Shown: positions 35,328 through 43,810, counted from the stretch's first letter. The stretch is 64,000 bases of DNA from Ligaoa zhengdingensis (GCF_014384885.1 NZ_JACRST010000001.1:62001-126000); one strand, 5' to 3'. Program-made: numbers and translations. The notes: generated by a model not told the origin, from the letters alone.

Positions 35328-36323
35328 TCAATCGTCTTCCACATTGGCCCATTCCGGCAGGTCGCTGCGAGTTGTTCCCTCATCATGTTTGAAATTTTGC
35401 ATCGGTTGATGTTCAGACGGCGTGTACTGCATGGTGACGACATGCGGATAGGGAAATTCTATCCCGCAACGGTCGAATTCCTCCTTGACCGCCAGACGCA
35501 TCCCGCGTTCCACCTGCCATTGTTTCATGGTATTCACTTTGCAGATGACGCCGATATCCACGCTGGATGCAGCAAAAGCGGTGATGCCCTGTACAATCGG
35601 AGGCTCCTTCACCAGATCGGGATTCTCACGCGCATACCGGCTGACCGCCCGCTCGATCACCTCGAGTACCGCGCGGGTGTCGGCCTCATAAGCGGTGGAG
35701 ATGGTGATAACAGCTACATTATCCCCGCGTGAATAGTTGACCACCCGCGAGATCGAGCCGTTGGGGATGATTACCTGTTCCCCTTCAAAGGTGCGCAGAT
35801 AGGTGACGCGCATCGCAGTGGCCTCCACTGTCCCTTCTGCATCCTCAGTTTTGATGTAGTCGCCTACCGAGAACTGGTTTTCAAACATCATAAAGAAGCC
35901 GGTCACCACGTCCTTGACCAGGCTTTGCGCACCAAAACCGATCGCCAGGCTGCCGATACCGGCGGTGACTACGAGGCCCTTCATGCTCTCAAACAGATTG
36001 AACTCCCGTAGAATGAGCAGAATGGCGATGAAATAGATGGCGTAGCGCGCCGCGCTGCGCAGCAGCGTCATCATGGTATTCACCCGTTTGCCCTGCTCGG
36101 GGGTGCGGTGATATTTTTCCTTCTGCATAGCCGATTTGGTCATAGTAGAAACCAACGCCAGCGCCAGCTTGGCCAGCATCAGAATTGCAACTACCATAAT
36201 CAGGTTCCATAAGAACTCGCCGAATCCATTTTTAAAATAAGAGAGGAGCTCGTCCAGCTTCTGCATGAGCTGGCCGCTGATTGTGGCTGGAGTTTCCAGC
36301 ATATCGTTGGGAATGGCAGGCAT
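35328..36323 (-). CDS. MscS-family mechanosensitive channel
   Basis: The 331-residue protein has three N-terminal helices, the third with the Gly/Ala-rich pore pattern (GIGSLAIGFGAQSLVKDVVTG), then the beta domain (GDYIKTEDAEGTVEATAMR) and the C-terminal alpha/beta domain. It opens under hypo-osmotic shock. ATG at 36323 follows AAAGGGGG. The next upstream gene (36339) is 15 bp away, so the two probably form an operon. It resembles YkuT-type channels. Confidence 0.93.
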   Translation of the reverse strand: MPAIPNDMLETPATISGQLMQKLDELLSYFKNGFGEFLWNLIMVVAILMLAKLALALVSTMTKSAMQKEKYHRTPEQGKRVNTMMTLLRSAARYAIYFIAILLILREFNLFESMKGLVVTAGIGSLAIGFGAQSLVKDVVTGFFMMFENQFSVGDYIKTEDAEGTVEATAMRVTYLRTFEGEQVIIPNGSISRVVNYSRGDNVAVITISTAYEADTRAVLEVIERAVSRYARENPDLVKEPPIVQGITAFAASSVDIGVICKVNTMKQWQVERGMRLAVKEEFDRCGIEFPYPHVVTMQYTPSEHQPMQNFKHDEGTTRSDLPEWANVEDD

Positions 36324-36338
36324 CAAGCGTCCCCCTTT

Positions 36339-36869
36339 CTATAGATTGATTTCCATCTGCTGGTAACCGTGCCCGTTGTAATAGGCGAGCAGCACCGTTT
36401 CTTCATCCACCCATTCCAGGTGGTATTGCCCCTGTGCAAACGGCTGATAGCTGTCAAACGCTGAGATATTCCCTTCCAACCGGCGCAGGAAGATGCCCTC
36501 TTTGCGGTAGAGCTCGGCTTGTCCAGAGCTCACCAACGCGCTCTTTTCCCGGATTACCAATGTGTTGCTGCCCTGCGGGGAGATAAAACGATATTCCGCG
36601 CCGTCATTGGAGACCAGAAAAAAGGCGAGGTTGCCCAACAGCACCAAAATTAGCAGCGCACGCAACCAGAAACGCTTGCCGCGCAGCGCTAGAAATGCTG
36701 CAAGCAATACGACAAAATTGATGAGCGGCAGGGTCCATCGGCCGACAATGGTCAAACCACCCAACAGTTGCAATCCCATCAGCACAATCAGCAGAACCAG
36801 CGCACACCAAAACACCACTGCGGCGATTCGATGCCGCGAAGGCCGCGATTTTACTTCCACTAATTTCAT
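36339..36869 (-). CDS. Small membrane protein of unknown function
   Basis: The 176-residue protein begins with a basic segment, has three membrane helices (about 15-85) and a C-terminal extracytoplasmic domain of about 90 residues. I do not recognise the family. ATG at 36869 follows GGGGG at a normal distance; upstream codons in the same frame lack such a site. It is co-oriented with and close to the MscS gene and divergent from the blaI-like gene, sharing a 204-bp control region with it. Confidence 0.7.
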   Translation of the reverse strand: MKLVEVKSRPSRHRIAAVVFWCALVLLIVLMGLQLLGGLTIVGRWTLPLINFVVLLAAFLALRGKRFWLRALLILVLLGNLAFFLVSNDGAEYRFISPQGSNTLVIREKSALVSSGQAELYRKEGIFLRRLEGNISAFDSYQPFAQGQYHLEWVDEETVLLAYYNGHGYQQMEINL

Positions 36870-37003
36870 ACCAAACCCCCGATATCGAACGCAAAATAGC
36901 TTGTGCGGAGCGGGTTCGACCTCGTACAAAGTATATCCCATCTTCTGCGGAGCGTCAACCGAAAGGCAAAAGTTCCTTCCAAATCCATTTTTAGAATTTT
37001 TCG

Positions 37004-37032
37004 TTGACATTTTTGTTCGACAGTTGTAAAAT
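37004..37032 (+). promoter_or_regulatory. Strong promoter of the blaI-blaR1-like operon
   Basis: Perfect TTGACA (37004-37009) and TAAAAT (37027-37032) with a 17-bp spacer. The first operator dyad overlaps the spacer and -10. Confidence 0.8.
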
Positions 37033-37060
37033 AAAAACAAGATATTCTACACTTGTCGAA
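37016..37060 (+). promoter_or_regulatory. Two BlaI/MecI-type operator dyads
   Basis: Two 16-bp partial palindromes, TTCGACAGTTGTAAAA (37016-37031) and TTCTACACTTGTCGAA (37045-37060), share the core ACA-NN-TGT of known BlaI/MecI operators. Their centres are 29 bp apart and they are near mirror images. One covers the promoter, the other the early transcribed region, as expected for autoregulation. TGTCGAA inside them also resembles a Spo0A box. Confidence 0.7.
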
Positions 37061-37073
37061 AGAAGGAGATGCT

Positions 37074-37469
37074 ATGACCAAACTACAGTCGCAAAACCAG
37101 CGCCTGCCCGATGCTGAGCTGGAACTGATGAAATTGATCTGGCACGCCGACGGCCCGGTGACCTCGGCCGACCTCATGGAACGCCTCAAGGGTCACAAGA
37201 CCTGGGGGATAACAACCGTGCTGAATCTACTCAGCCGATTATGCGACCGCGGCTTTTTATGTTGTGAGAAGCGCGGCCGGTTCAATGAATATCACCCGCT
37301 TGTGGAGGAGCAGACCTATCTGCAAAGCGAAAGCCGTTCCTTTCTAGAGCGCTTGCACGGCAATTCCTTCCGCAGTCTGGTGGCATCTCTGTACGAGGGT
37401 CACACTATCTCCGAGGAAGATTTGGAGGAGCTCGCGCAATTTATTGAAGAAAATACCAAGGAGGGGTAG
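37074..37469 (+). CDS. BlaI/MecI-family transcriptional repressor
   Basis: The 131-residue protein has the penicillinase-repressor winged helix (ELELMKLIWHADGPVTSADL, KTWGITTVLNLLSRL, CEKRGRFNEYHPLV) and a C-terminal dimerisation helix. ATG at 37074 follows AGAAGGAGA by 4-5 nt. It should bind the dyads upstream and be relieved when the adjacent BlaR1-like membrane protease is activated. No beta-lactamase or PBP gene is adjacent. Confidence 0.92.
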   Translation: MTKLQSQNQRLPDAELELMKLIWHADGPVTSADLMERLKGHKTWGITTVLNLLSRLCDRGFLCCEKRGRFNEYHPLVEEQTYLQSESRSFLERLHGNSFRSLVASLYEGHTISEEDLEELAQFIEENTKEG

Positions 37470-37471
37470 CA

Positions 37472-39982
37472 ATGCTGAACAATTTATTCCGCACGATACT
37501 GGAAGTCACAATGACCACCTCGGCGGTCGGATTGTTGTTGCTGCTGCTCACTCCTCTGTTGCGCAGGATCTATTCGGTGAAATGGCGCTATTGGGCCTGG
37601 CTCATTCTCGCGGTGCGCTTGTTGGTTCCATTGAATATCACCCTGCCCAGTCCGCCGGTGACCCTACACACCCCGACGCAGGCCCTGCCCTATCACGTGC
37701 AATCACCTGCTCAGCCGGTTGACAGCCCCGTCCCGGCACAACAAATCCCGCAGCAGGGAGCGATGCCCGAGCCTTATGTACCGCAACCATCCAGCCGTGC
37801 GGCGCTGGATACCACCGATCTGCTGGCGATTTTGTGGTTGACCGGATCCGTCTGTGTGTTGGGATGGCAGGTTTGCTCCTATGGAATATTCCGCCGAACC
37901 GTACGGCGCCATAGCAAAGCGGCGGCGCGGCCCGAAGTCTCAGCGGCATTCGATCAATTGAAGCAGGAGCTCAGCATCGCCGGCCCTATCCAGCTCGCCG
38001 TGTGCAGTCGCATCACCAGCCCGATGATGACCGGGTTTATCAAACCGGTGATTCTGCTGCCCAACGAGAATTACACCTCGGAGGAGTTGGATGCCATTCT
38101 GCGGCATGAGATGATTCACTGCCGCAGGGGGGATCTATGGTACAAGCTGATCCTGTTGTGCGCAAATGCGATTCATTGGTTCAATCCCGTGGTATGGGCG
38201 ATGACGCGCGCTGCCAACCGCGACTTAGAGATCGCTTGCGACGAAGAGGCGGTGCGGGATGGGGATATTACCTACCGTAAGCAGTATAGCCAAACGATCC
38301 TGGCGGTGGTGCGCAAGGAACAGGTCAAGATCACCGCGCTTTCCACCTCTTTTTATGGGGGAAAACGCATCTTGCGGGCGCGTTTGGCTGGAATTTTGGA
38401 TCAATCGGCGAAACGGCGCGGTATCGTCGCTATTTCACTTTTGCTGGCCTGTTCACTGTTGGTGGGGGGACTGGTCGCCTGCTCAGAACCCCGTTCGCAA
38501 AACTGGCTGAAGCCAATAGAGATGTCCGCTGAAGAAAAGCAGCTGCTCCAACTGACCGGAGGCTATTCCGAAATGGATCTGTTTTCCTATTCGGTAGACG
38601 ACCCCATTCAAAGCGTGGAATTTTGGCTGGAGCGCTACGACAACGGGGTTGCACAGGAGGACACCAACGGGTTTCTCGCGGATGGAGTCGGCGGGACCGA
38701 GGGGAAAATCTCGGTTTCCTGCGTCAAAACCGATCAACAGGTGAATTGGAGGATCGCATTACAGGATGACGGCGGAACGTCTTCCTCTCAATTCACCACC
38801 GATTTGTCCGGTCAGTTTTCAGGCTATTCACAGGTGTCGCTACAAACAGAGATGGAGATCCTTCCCGATCAGGAGCTCCTGTTGTCCGTGCTGTATTGCG
38901 ACTTGGACGGCAATCTCACCGCGTATACGGCGGAAGAGATCGCGGAACACCCAGAACAACTGGCTGTAGCGGATTGCGCATACCTGGTTAAGTGCCGCTT
39001 TGCGACCGATTCCAATTCCATCAGGCAAAAGAATAAAACCGATTGGAGCACTTTAACAGCCGATCAAGTGCGTTTTATCCAGATTGTAACAGAGGATGGA
39101 ACCACCATCGATGTACTTCACCAGGAAGACGTCGAGCATCTGATCGATGTAGTCGGTCAACTGTCCCTAAATGACCCATTCACAGTGCAGGATATTCCGG
39201 AGGCTGAGTCCTATTCAACCGGCAATACCATCTGGATTCACCCCATGGAGGGGGACCGAATCACAATTGCGGTTGCTACAAACAACAATCATGCCTATTT
39301 AAAGATAGAAGATACCTTCTATTCTTGTGAACAGGCGTTCGCCTTTGACAACGAACTGCGTGCGATGCAATATATTTATGCACCGGCCGCGACCGAGGAA
39401 TCCCCCAGTGTGCTGGTTACAAAGGAGACCGACCCGGTTGAGATCGCGAAGCAGCTATTTCGGCAGCAACAGGACCGTTACATCGGGGAGAACGTCGTGG
39501 ACTACTACCGGATTTTGAGCTATCAAATCGACGACGCCCGGTTGTTCGCAGGCGACCTCTCAGAATTCGCGGTTCGCATCAAATACCGCTATACCTTGCC
39601 CGACAGTTGGCAAACCATCGGCACTGGGCATATCAGCGCCAACGGGCTACAGGTGGGAAACGAATGGAGCGACTGCACCTTGGAACTCCGTGTAAGACAG
39701 TATGATGCCGGCCATTTTATCGTTGAGGATATCGGCACCGGAGGCGGTGGGCAGGGGCTACAGCCGGTCGGGAATCCCGGAATCCAGATTTTTCAGCCGA
39801 TTCAGGAAGATGGCCTGAAGGAGATCACCGGCGTATCCGTCGCTTTCAACGGCACAGGAGCGGTGCAGCAACTGCCCAACGATGCTGCCCGCGCCGCTTT
39901 TTGGGAGCAGCTCTGCGGCTTTACGGCGCTGGAGCACTATGACAGTCTGGAGGACGCCTTCCCTGACGGCAACGTCATTTAG
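37472..39982 (+). CDS. BlaR1-like M56 sensor metalloprotease with unusual large sensor domain
   Basis: The 836-residue protein starts 2 bp after the repressor. Residues 1 to about 340 are a BlaR1/MecR1-type M56 protease with four membrane helices, zinc motif HEMIH (His212 to His216) and the downstream Glu in DLEIACDEEAV. After the fourth helix come about 490 extracytoplasmic residues that do not look like the penicillin-binding sensor of BlaR1; no SxxK-type site was recognised. The signal is thus unknown. The frame stops at 39980 (TAG), but the next 470 bp in another frame read like a continuation, so the C-terminus may be truncated. Confidence 0.85.
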   Translation: MLNNLFRTILEVTMTTSAVGLLLLLLTPLLRRIYSVKWRYWAWLILAVRLLVPLNITLPSPPVTLHTPTQALPYHVQSPAQPVDSPVPAQQIPQQGAMPEPYVPQPSSRAALDTTDLLAILWLTGSVCVLGWQVCSYGIFRRTVRRHSKAAARPEVSAAFDQLKQELSIAGPIQLAVCSRITSPMMTGFIKPVILLPNENYTSEELDAILRHEMIHCRRGDLWYKLILLCANAIHWFNPVVWAMTRAANRDLEIACDEEAVRDGDITYRKQYSQTILAVVRKEQVKITALSTSFYGGKRILRARLAGILDQSAKRRGIVAISLLLACSLLVGGLVACSEPRSQNWLKPIEMSAEEKQLLQLTGGYSEMDLFSYSVDDPIQSVEFWLERYDNGVAQEDTNGFLADGVGGTEGKISVSCVKTDQQVNWRIALQDDGGTSSSQFTTDLSGQFSGYSQVSLQTEMEILPDQELLLSVLYCDLDGNLTAYTAEEIAEHPEQLAVADCAYLVKCRFATDSNSIRQKNKTDWSTLTADQVRFIQIVTEDGTTIDVLHQEDVEHLIDVVGQLSLNDPFTVQDIPEAESYSTGNTIWIHPMEGDRITIAVATNNNHAYLKIEDTFYSCEQAFAFDNELRAMQYIYAPAATEESPSVLVTKETDPVEIAKQLFRQQQDRYIGENVVDYYRILSYQIDDARLFAGDLSEFAVRIKYRYTLPDSWQTIGTGHISANGLQVGNEWSDCTLELRVRQYDAGHFIVEDIGTGGGGQGLQPVGNPGIQIFQPIQEDGLKEITGVSVAFNGTGAVQQLPNDAARAAFWEQLCGFTALEHYDSLEDAFPDGNVI

Positions 39983-40449
39983 AAATTCAATGCTTCCATA
40001 TGGCATCTTGTCTCTCGGTTCAATCTGATACCATCAATGGAATCTATACTTATGAGGAGAGCTGGATGGATAGCCTGCTCCTGGCCTTTGAAACGGCATA
40101 AAACAACAAATCGAAGCCGGATTCCAGGGGATTCACCGCGGAGACGAGCGCCTATATCCTGCCGCTGACCGAGGAATGGCAAGGCTTGCTGGATTTTTCT
40201 TGGAAAGCAGAGGATCCGATCAACCTTCCAGATATCAAACATAGCGCCAATACCGTTCTTCCGCAGGACTTTCCCTATGCGGTATCTTCCTATGTGATCG
40301 GCACCGATATCACTCTGATTTTGGATCATTACGAAACGATCGAGGCGCTTCGCACTGGAGGCGATCCGATCGAGCTGGTCACTCTGGTGATGTCTGGGAC
40401 AGCGCAAGATTTTGTCTACCAATCCTGCACTGTTGAAAAGCTATCGTGA
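39983..40449 (+). pseudogene. Probable decayed 3' continuation of the BlaR1-like gene
   Basis: After the stop at 39980 the -1 frame gives protein-like sequence (EIQCFHMASCLSVQ, GIYTYEESWMDS) up to a TAA at 40099. It then continues in the same frame to a stop at 40447, including SAYILPLTEEWQGLLDFSW and IGTDITLILDHYETIEALR. Two extra bases near 39979-39981 would explain the frame change (gtc-att joined to gaa-att-caa). The stretch therefore looks like a coding sequence broken by one frameshift and one nonsense codon. Alternatively it is an unrelated relic; no start with a ribosome site precedes it. Confidence 0.55.
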
Positions 40450-40489
40450 TGCGAAACAGATGAAAAGCTCACTGCTTTGTGCTATAATA

Positions 40490-40606
40490 ATTGCAAGCCA
40501 AAAGACACAGTTTTTTGGCCGCCGGGCTTCGCGCAAGTGCGGCAGCAAAAATGGGCCCCGCCCACGAAATGGGCACGCGCTTGAATATTTTTCCTTTAAA
40601 ATTTTG
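40490..40606 (+). other. GC-rich structured intergenic region
   Basis: The 175-bp gap before the GntR gene has a TATAAT (40483-40488) without a convincing -35, then a GC-rich stretch with several short complementary pieces (GCCGC with GCGGC; GCCCA-cgaaa-TGGGC), ending in AT-rich sequence with TTTTGACA. It may be a structured leader. I could not match it to a riboswitch class. Confidence 0.35.
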
Positions 40607-40624
40607 ACAAAGCAGGTGCTACCG

Positions 40625-41242
40625 ATGAGAAACAGCTCAAAACCGCCGGTCTATTCCCAAGTTGCATTTGATATTGCCACAAAAATCGCCTCCGGAGAGT
40701 TGGAGGAAAACACCAAATTCACCGGTCGTTCCCTGATGTCGACTGAATACGGCGTTTCGCAGGAGACCATCCGCCGCGCGTTTAAACAGCTTTCGGATAT
40801 GGGAATCATCAGCGTGCAGCAGAACATCGGCGCCACAGTGCTATCTAAGCAGAAGGCAACCGAATACATCGAGAAATTTCAGACGGGTAAGGATATCCGC
40901 TCGCTGAAAGCGGAGCTGAGGCGCTTACTCGACGAGCGGGAGGCGGTCAATGCGCGCATTGTCACGCTGGTGGATCAGATCACCGATCTGGGCGATCGAT
41001 TTAAAAGCAGCGACCCGTTGCGCAACTATGAATTTGAAATTTCCCCCGATTCGGGCATCATCGGAAAAAGTGTGCGGGAACTCGAGTTCTGGCAGAACAC
41101 CGAGGCCACCATCGTGGCCATCAAAAGTGGCGGCCGCATCAATCTTTCGCCCGGTCCCAACGCGGTTTTTCATCCATACGATATCTTGGTGGTAGCGGGA
41201 AACCCCAATTCAGTGGATAAGGTCAAACAATTGATCAAATAA
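40625..41242 (+). CDS. GntR-type regulator with RCK_C (TrkA-C) domain, BusR-like
   Basis: The 205-residue protein has a GntR winged helix (about 5-78; STEYGVSQETIRRAFKQLSDMGII), a coiled-coil linker (about 85-125) and a C-terminal RCK_C domain (about 130-205; IGKSVRELEFWQNTEATIVAIKSGG, HPYDILVVAG). This layout is that of BusR, which binds c-di-AMP and represses osmolyte uptake in Lactobacillales. A c-di-AMP or ion-responsive role is inferred. ATG at 40625 follows AGGTG by 6 nt. No osmolyte transporter is adjacent; an MscS channel lies 4 kb away. Confidence 0.82.
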   Translation: MRNSSKPPVYSQVAFDIATKIASGELEENTKFTGRSLMSTEYGVSQETIRRAFKQLSDMGIISVQQNIGATVLSKQKATEYIEKFQTGKDIRSLKAELRRLLDEREAVNARIVTLVDQITDLGDRFKSSDPLRNYEFEISPDSGIIGKSVRELEFWQNTEATIVAIKSGGRINLSPGPNAVFHPYDILVVAGNPNSVDKVKQLIK

Positions 41243-41353
41243 AGAAACAGGTGCATTTTGAGAGATGATTTCTTCTCAGGATGCGCCTGTTTTATTCGGA
41301 TAAGTCGGAGAAGTGGGTGGAATAATAAAAGAAAAAAGGAGGAACACCCAAGG

Positions 41354-41542
41354 ATGGATGTTAAGAAAAAGATTATTGCCGAGTTGGACGACCGGATTCG
41401 CCGCCTGGATGAACATCGGAGCTGCTGCACCGAACCCACCGAGAACCAGTACGATGAGCTCAATCAGGCGCTCTCCCGCGTGATTGGCGCGTCGCTCTAC
41501 CATGAGCTGGAGGACATTCGGGGTTTTGTCGAGAAGCTGTAA
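41354..41542 (+). CDS. Small helical protein of unknown function (62 aa)
   Basis: ATG at 41354 lies 11 nt after AAAGGAGG. The 62-residue product is charged and predicted helical (DVKKKIIAELDDRIRRLDEH, YHELEDIRGFVEKL) with adjacent cysteines near residue 25. I do not recognise it. It follows the GntR-RCK gene and is closed by a terminator, so it may be in the same transcript. Confidence 0.6.
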   Translation: MDVKKKIIAELDDRIRRLDEHRSCCTEPTENQYDELNQALSRVIGASLYHELEDIRGFVEKL

Positions 41543-41549
41543 CAAAGAG

Positions 41550-41588
41550 AAGAGGCCTCAGCAGGATGTCTGCCGAGACCTCTTTTTT
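41550..41588 (+). terminator. Terminator between the 62-aa gene and uraA
   Basis: A 10-bp outer stem (41550-41559 with 41575-41584, one G-U) with a shorter inner pairing is followed by six T. It lies between convergent genes and may act on both strands. Confidence 0.8.
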
Positions 41589-41598
41589 GAATTTTACT

Positions 41599-42984
41599 TT
41601 ATTTTTGCGGGGTGGTGAACTGCACACCGGTTTCGCCCTGGAACTCGTAGTCCTTGCCGGGCAGAACAGCGTTCAACACGATACCGAGGATCGCTGCAAT
41701 CGCCAGGCTGGTGAGGGTGATGGTGGTACCGCCGATTGTAAAGGAGAGCCCGTTGGTGAAGCCGAGAGCGCTCACCAGGATCACCGCTGCGATGATGACA
41801 TTGCGGCTCTTCGAGAGATCAACGCGATTTTCCACGACGTTGCGCACACCGATCGCGGAGATCATACCGTACAGAATGAAGCTGACGCCGCCGATGATCG
41901 CAGTCGGGATCGAATGGATGATCTGCGCGAATGCGGGGCTGAACGAGAGGACGATCGCAAACAGCGCCGCGATGCGCACCACCGCCGGATCGTAGACGCG
42001 GGAAAGCGCCAACACGCCGGTGTTTTCACCATAGGTGGTATTGGCCGGGCCGCCGATCAGCGCAGAGAGGCTGGTCGCCAGACCGTCGCCTAAGAGCGTG
42101 CGGTGCAGGCCGGGATCCTCCACAAAATTCTTGCCGGTTGTTGCAGAGATCGCGGAGATATCGCCCACATGCTCCATCATGGTTGCAATCGCGATCGGAG
42201 CCATCACCAGGATCGCGCTGATGTTGAATTTGGGCAGAACAAATTGCTGCAAACCAACCACCTGTGCTGCGCGCACCCCTTCAAAGCTGACATACGCACC
42301 GCTGGTCGGATCGATGACACCGAGCAGCGAAAGGATCAGAGCGACCACATACGGCACCAGGACGCCGAGCAGGATGGGGATGATCTTAACCATGCCCTTG
42401 CCCCAGATGTTCGCCACAATGATGGTGAGCAGCGCGAGCCCAGCGAGCCACCAGCAGTTGGATGCGTCCACGATGGTGTTGGGCGCGAGGATCAGGCCGA
42501 TTGAAATGATGATGGGGCCGGTCACCACCGGAGGAAGAAACGCCATCACCCGTCTGACGCCGACCAGCTTGATGATAAGGGCCATCACCAGGTAGAATAA
42601 ACCGGCGATCACAACGCCGCCCAACGCGTACGGGAGCTTCTCTTCACCGGTCATATTGGCAAAGATGCCGCTATCCAAATTGGAAACCGCAGAAAATCCG
42701 CCGAGAAATGCGAAACTGGAACCCAAAAATGCCGGAACCTTCATTTTGGTCAGGAAATGGAACAGCAGGGTTCCCAAACCCGCGCACAGCAGCGTCGTTT
42801 GGATACTCATCGGCAACCCATACTGATTGACCAGGATCAGCGGAACCAGCACGGTAGCGCCAAACATAGCAAACATATGCTGGAGTCCCAGCACCAACAT
42901 GCGGGGAATACCGAGTTGACGCGCGTCTCGAATCCCCTCTTCTGGAATGTGCAGTTTTTCCCTCTTTTCGCCTTTTGAGCTCAT
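41599..42984 (-). CDS. uraA: Uracil permease (NCS2 family)
   Basis: The 461-residue membrane protein has about 14 helices and the NCS2 signature region (FGGPANTTYGENTGVLALS), and imports uracil. CAGGAGGAGAG lies 6 nt before the ATG at 42984, which rules out longer upstream starts. The promoter is at 43187-43215, leaving a leader of roughly 195 nt with an intrinsic terminator. This suggests control by transcription attenuation, as known for pyrimidine genes in Gram-positives. Confidence 0.93.
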   Translation of the reverse strand: MSSKGEKREKLHIPEEGIRDARQLGIPRMLVLGLQHMFAMFGATVLVPLILVNQYGLPMSIQTTLLCAGLGTLLFHFLTKMKVPAFLGSSFAFLGGFSAVSNLDSGIFANMTGEEKLPYALGGVVIAGLFYLVMALIIKLVGVRRVMAFLPPVVTGPIIISIGLILAPNTIVDASNCWWLAGLALLTIIVANIWGKGMVKIIPILLGVLVPYVVALILSLLGVIDPTSGAYVSFEGVRAAQVVGLQQFVLPKFNISAILVMAPIAIATMMEHVGDISAISATTGKNFVEDPGLHRTLLGDGLATSLSALIGGPANTTYGENTGVLALSRVYDPAVVRIAALFAIVLSFSPAFAQIIHSIPTAIIGGVSFILYGMISAIGVRNVVENRVDLSKSRNVIIAAVILVSALGFTNGLSFTIGGTTITLTSLAIAAILGIVLNAVLPGKDYEFQGETGVQFTTPQK

Positions 42985-43033
42985 TTTGGCTCTCCTCCTG
43001 TCTTTCAAATTGATCACACACCCGTCCATCGGA

Positions 43034-43074
43034 CAAAAAAATAGACACTCCCTCGCTGAATCAGCAGAAGTGCC
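43034..43074 (-). promoter_or_regulatory. Attenuator (terminator hairpin) in the uraA leader
   Basis: On the - strand a hairpin (43044-43074, nine outer pairs including G-U, then GCTGA with TCAGC) is followed by seven T (43034-43040), about 50 nt before the start codon. A second pairing upstream (43101-43108 with 43138-43144) may be part of an alternative structure. PyrR-dependent attenuation is the obvious model, but I could not recognise a PyrR consensus loop. Confidence 0.68.
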
Positions 43075-43186
43075 AACATCCCTTGGAATAGAAAAATGGC
43101 CGTCCCAACATACTGCGGCGCAAAGCAACATACAACATTGGACGATCTTCCCTTCCCTATTTTTATCTATGGACACAATTTTATTC

Positions 43187-43215
43187 AGTATATCATAAGA
43201 TATCATTTTTTTCAA
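43187..43215 (-). promoter_or_regulatory. Promoter of uraA
   Basis: On the - strand TTGAAA (43210-43215) and TATACT (43187-43192) are 17 bp apart, about 200 bp before the uraA start codon. Confidence 0.7.
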
Positions 43216-43224
43216 CAAATTTTT

Positions 43225-43267
43225 TAAAAAATCCCCGGCGGCAGCCCCAAAAGGTCGCTCGCCGGGG
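43225..43267 (-). terminator. Terminator of the 2-oxoacid oxidoreductase operon
   Basis: On the - strand an 8-bp GC stem (43233-43240 with 43260-43267) with further inner pairing is followed by ATTTTTT. Confidence 0.88.
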
Positions 43268-43276
43268 TCGCGCTAT

Positions 43277-43810
43277 TTACAGGGACATGCCTAGGTTGAT
43301 CGCTTCGATATTCTTTGCCTTCAGATGTTCCTTGCGGGCGGAAACGCACTTATCGATCGCTTTCAGCACCGATTCATAGGCTGAAAAGGAAGTCTCCTTG
43401 AGCAGTTTGCCTACCAAAATGATGTTTGCCAAGCCGTCCAACCCCTTTTCGGAGGCGAGCTCGGTTGCGGGCACATAAAAAACATTGACATCGCTGCGTT
43501 CGCATTTCTTTGCGATCAGCGTGCTGTCGATAATCACAGTGCCGCCGGGCACCACAGCATCGATGAATTTATCGTAGGAAGGTTCGTTCATCGCGATGAG
43601 CACATTCGGCGTAACCACCAACGGGGAGCAAATCGGTTCATCCGAAACACAGACGGAGCAGTTTGCCGTGCCGCCGCGCATCTCCGGACCGTAGGACGGC
43701 AGCCAAGAGACATTTTTCTCCTCCATCAGACCGGCATAGGCGGTCACCTTACCGGAAAACAGGATGCCCTGCCCGCCGAAGCCGGCCATAACCATGTTGT
43801 AATCAGCCAT
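43277..43810 (-). CDS. korC: 2-oxoacid:ferredoxin oxidoreductase, gamma subunit
   Basis: The 177-residue subunit has the family pattern AGFGGQGILFSGKV at the N-terminus and SYGPEMRGGTANC. It is the CoA/pterin-side gamma subunit of a four-subunit enzyme that oxidatively decarboxylates a 2-oxoacid to acyl-CoA with ferredoxin. ATG at 43810 follows AAGGAGGCGG; it overlaps the beta-subunit stop by 8 nt. Whether the substrate is 2-oxoglutarate (Kor) or a branched-chain acid (Vor) cannot be told from sequence. Confidence 0.9.
   Translation of the reverse strand: MADYNMVMAGFGGQGILFSGKVTAYAGLMEEKNVSWLPSYGPEMRGGTANCSVCVSDEPICSPLVVTPNVLIAMNEPSYDKFIDAVVPGGTVIIDSTLIAKKCERSDVNVFYVPATELASEKGLDGLANIILVGKLLKETSFSAYESVLKAIDKCVSARKEHLKAKNIEAINLGMSL

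Noticed and set aside
37472..39982. Beta-lactam sensing by the BlaR1-like protein
   Set aside because: The outer region lacks any recognised penicillin-binding motif and no beta-lactamase or mecA-like gene adjoins, so the function was not assigned.
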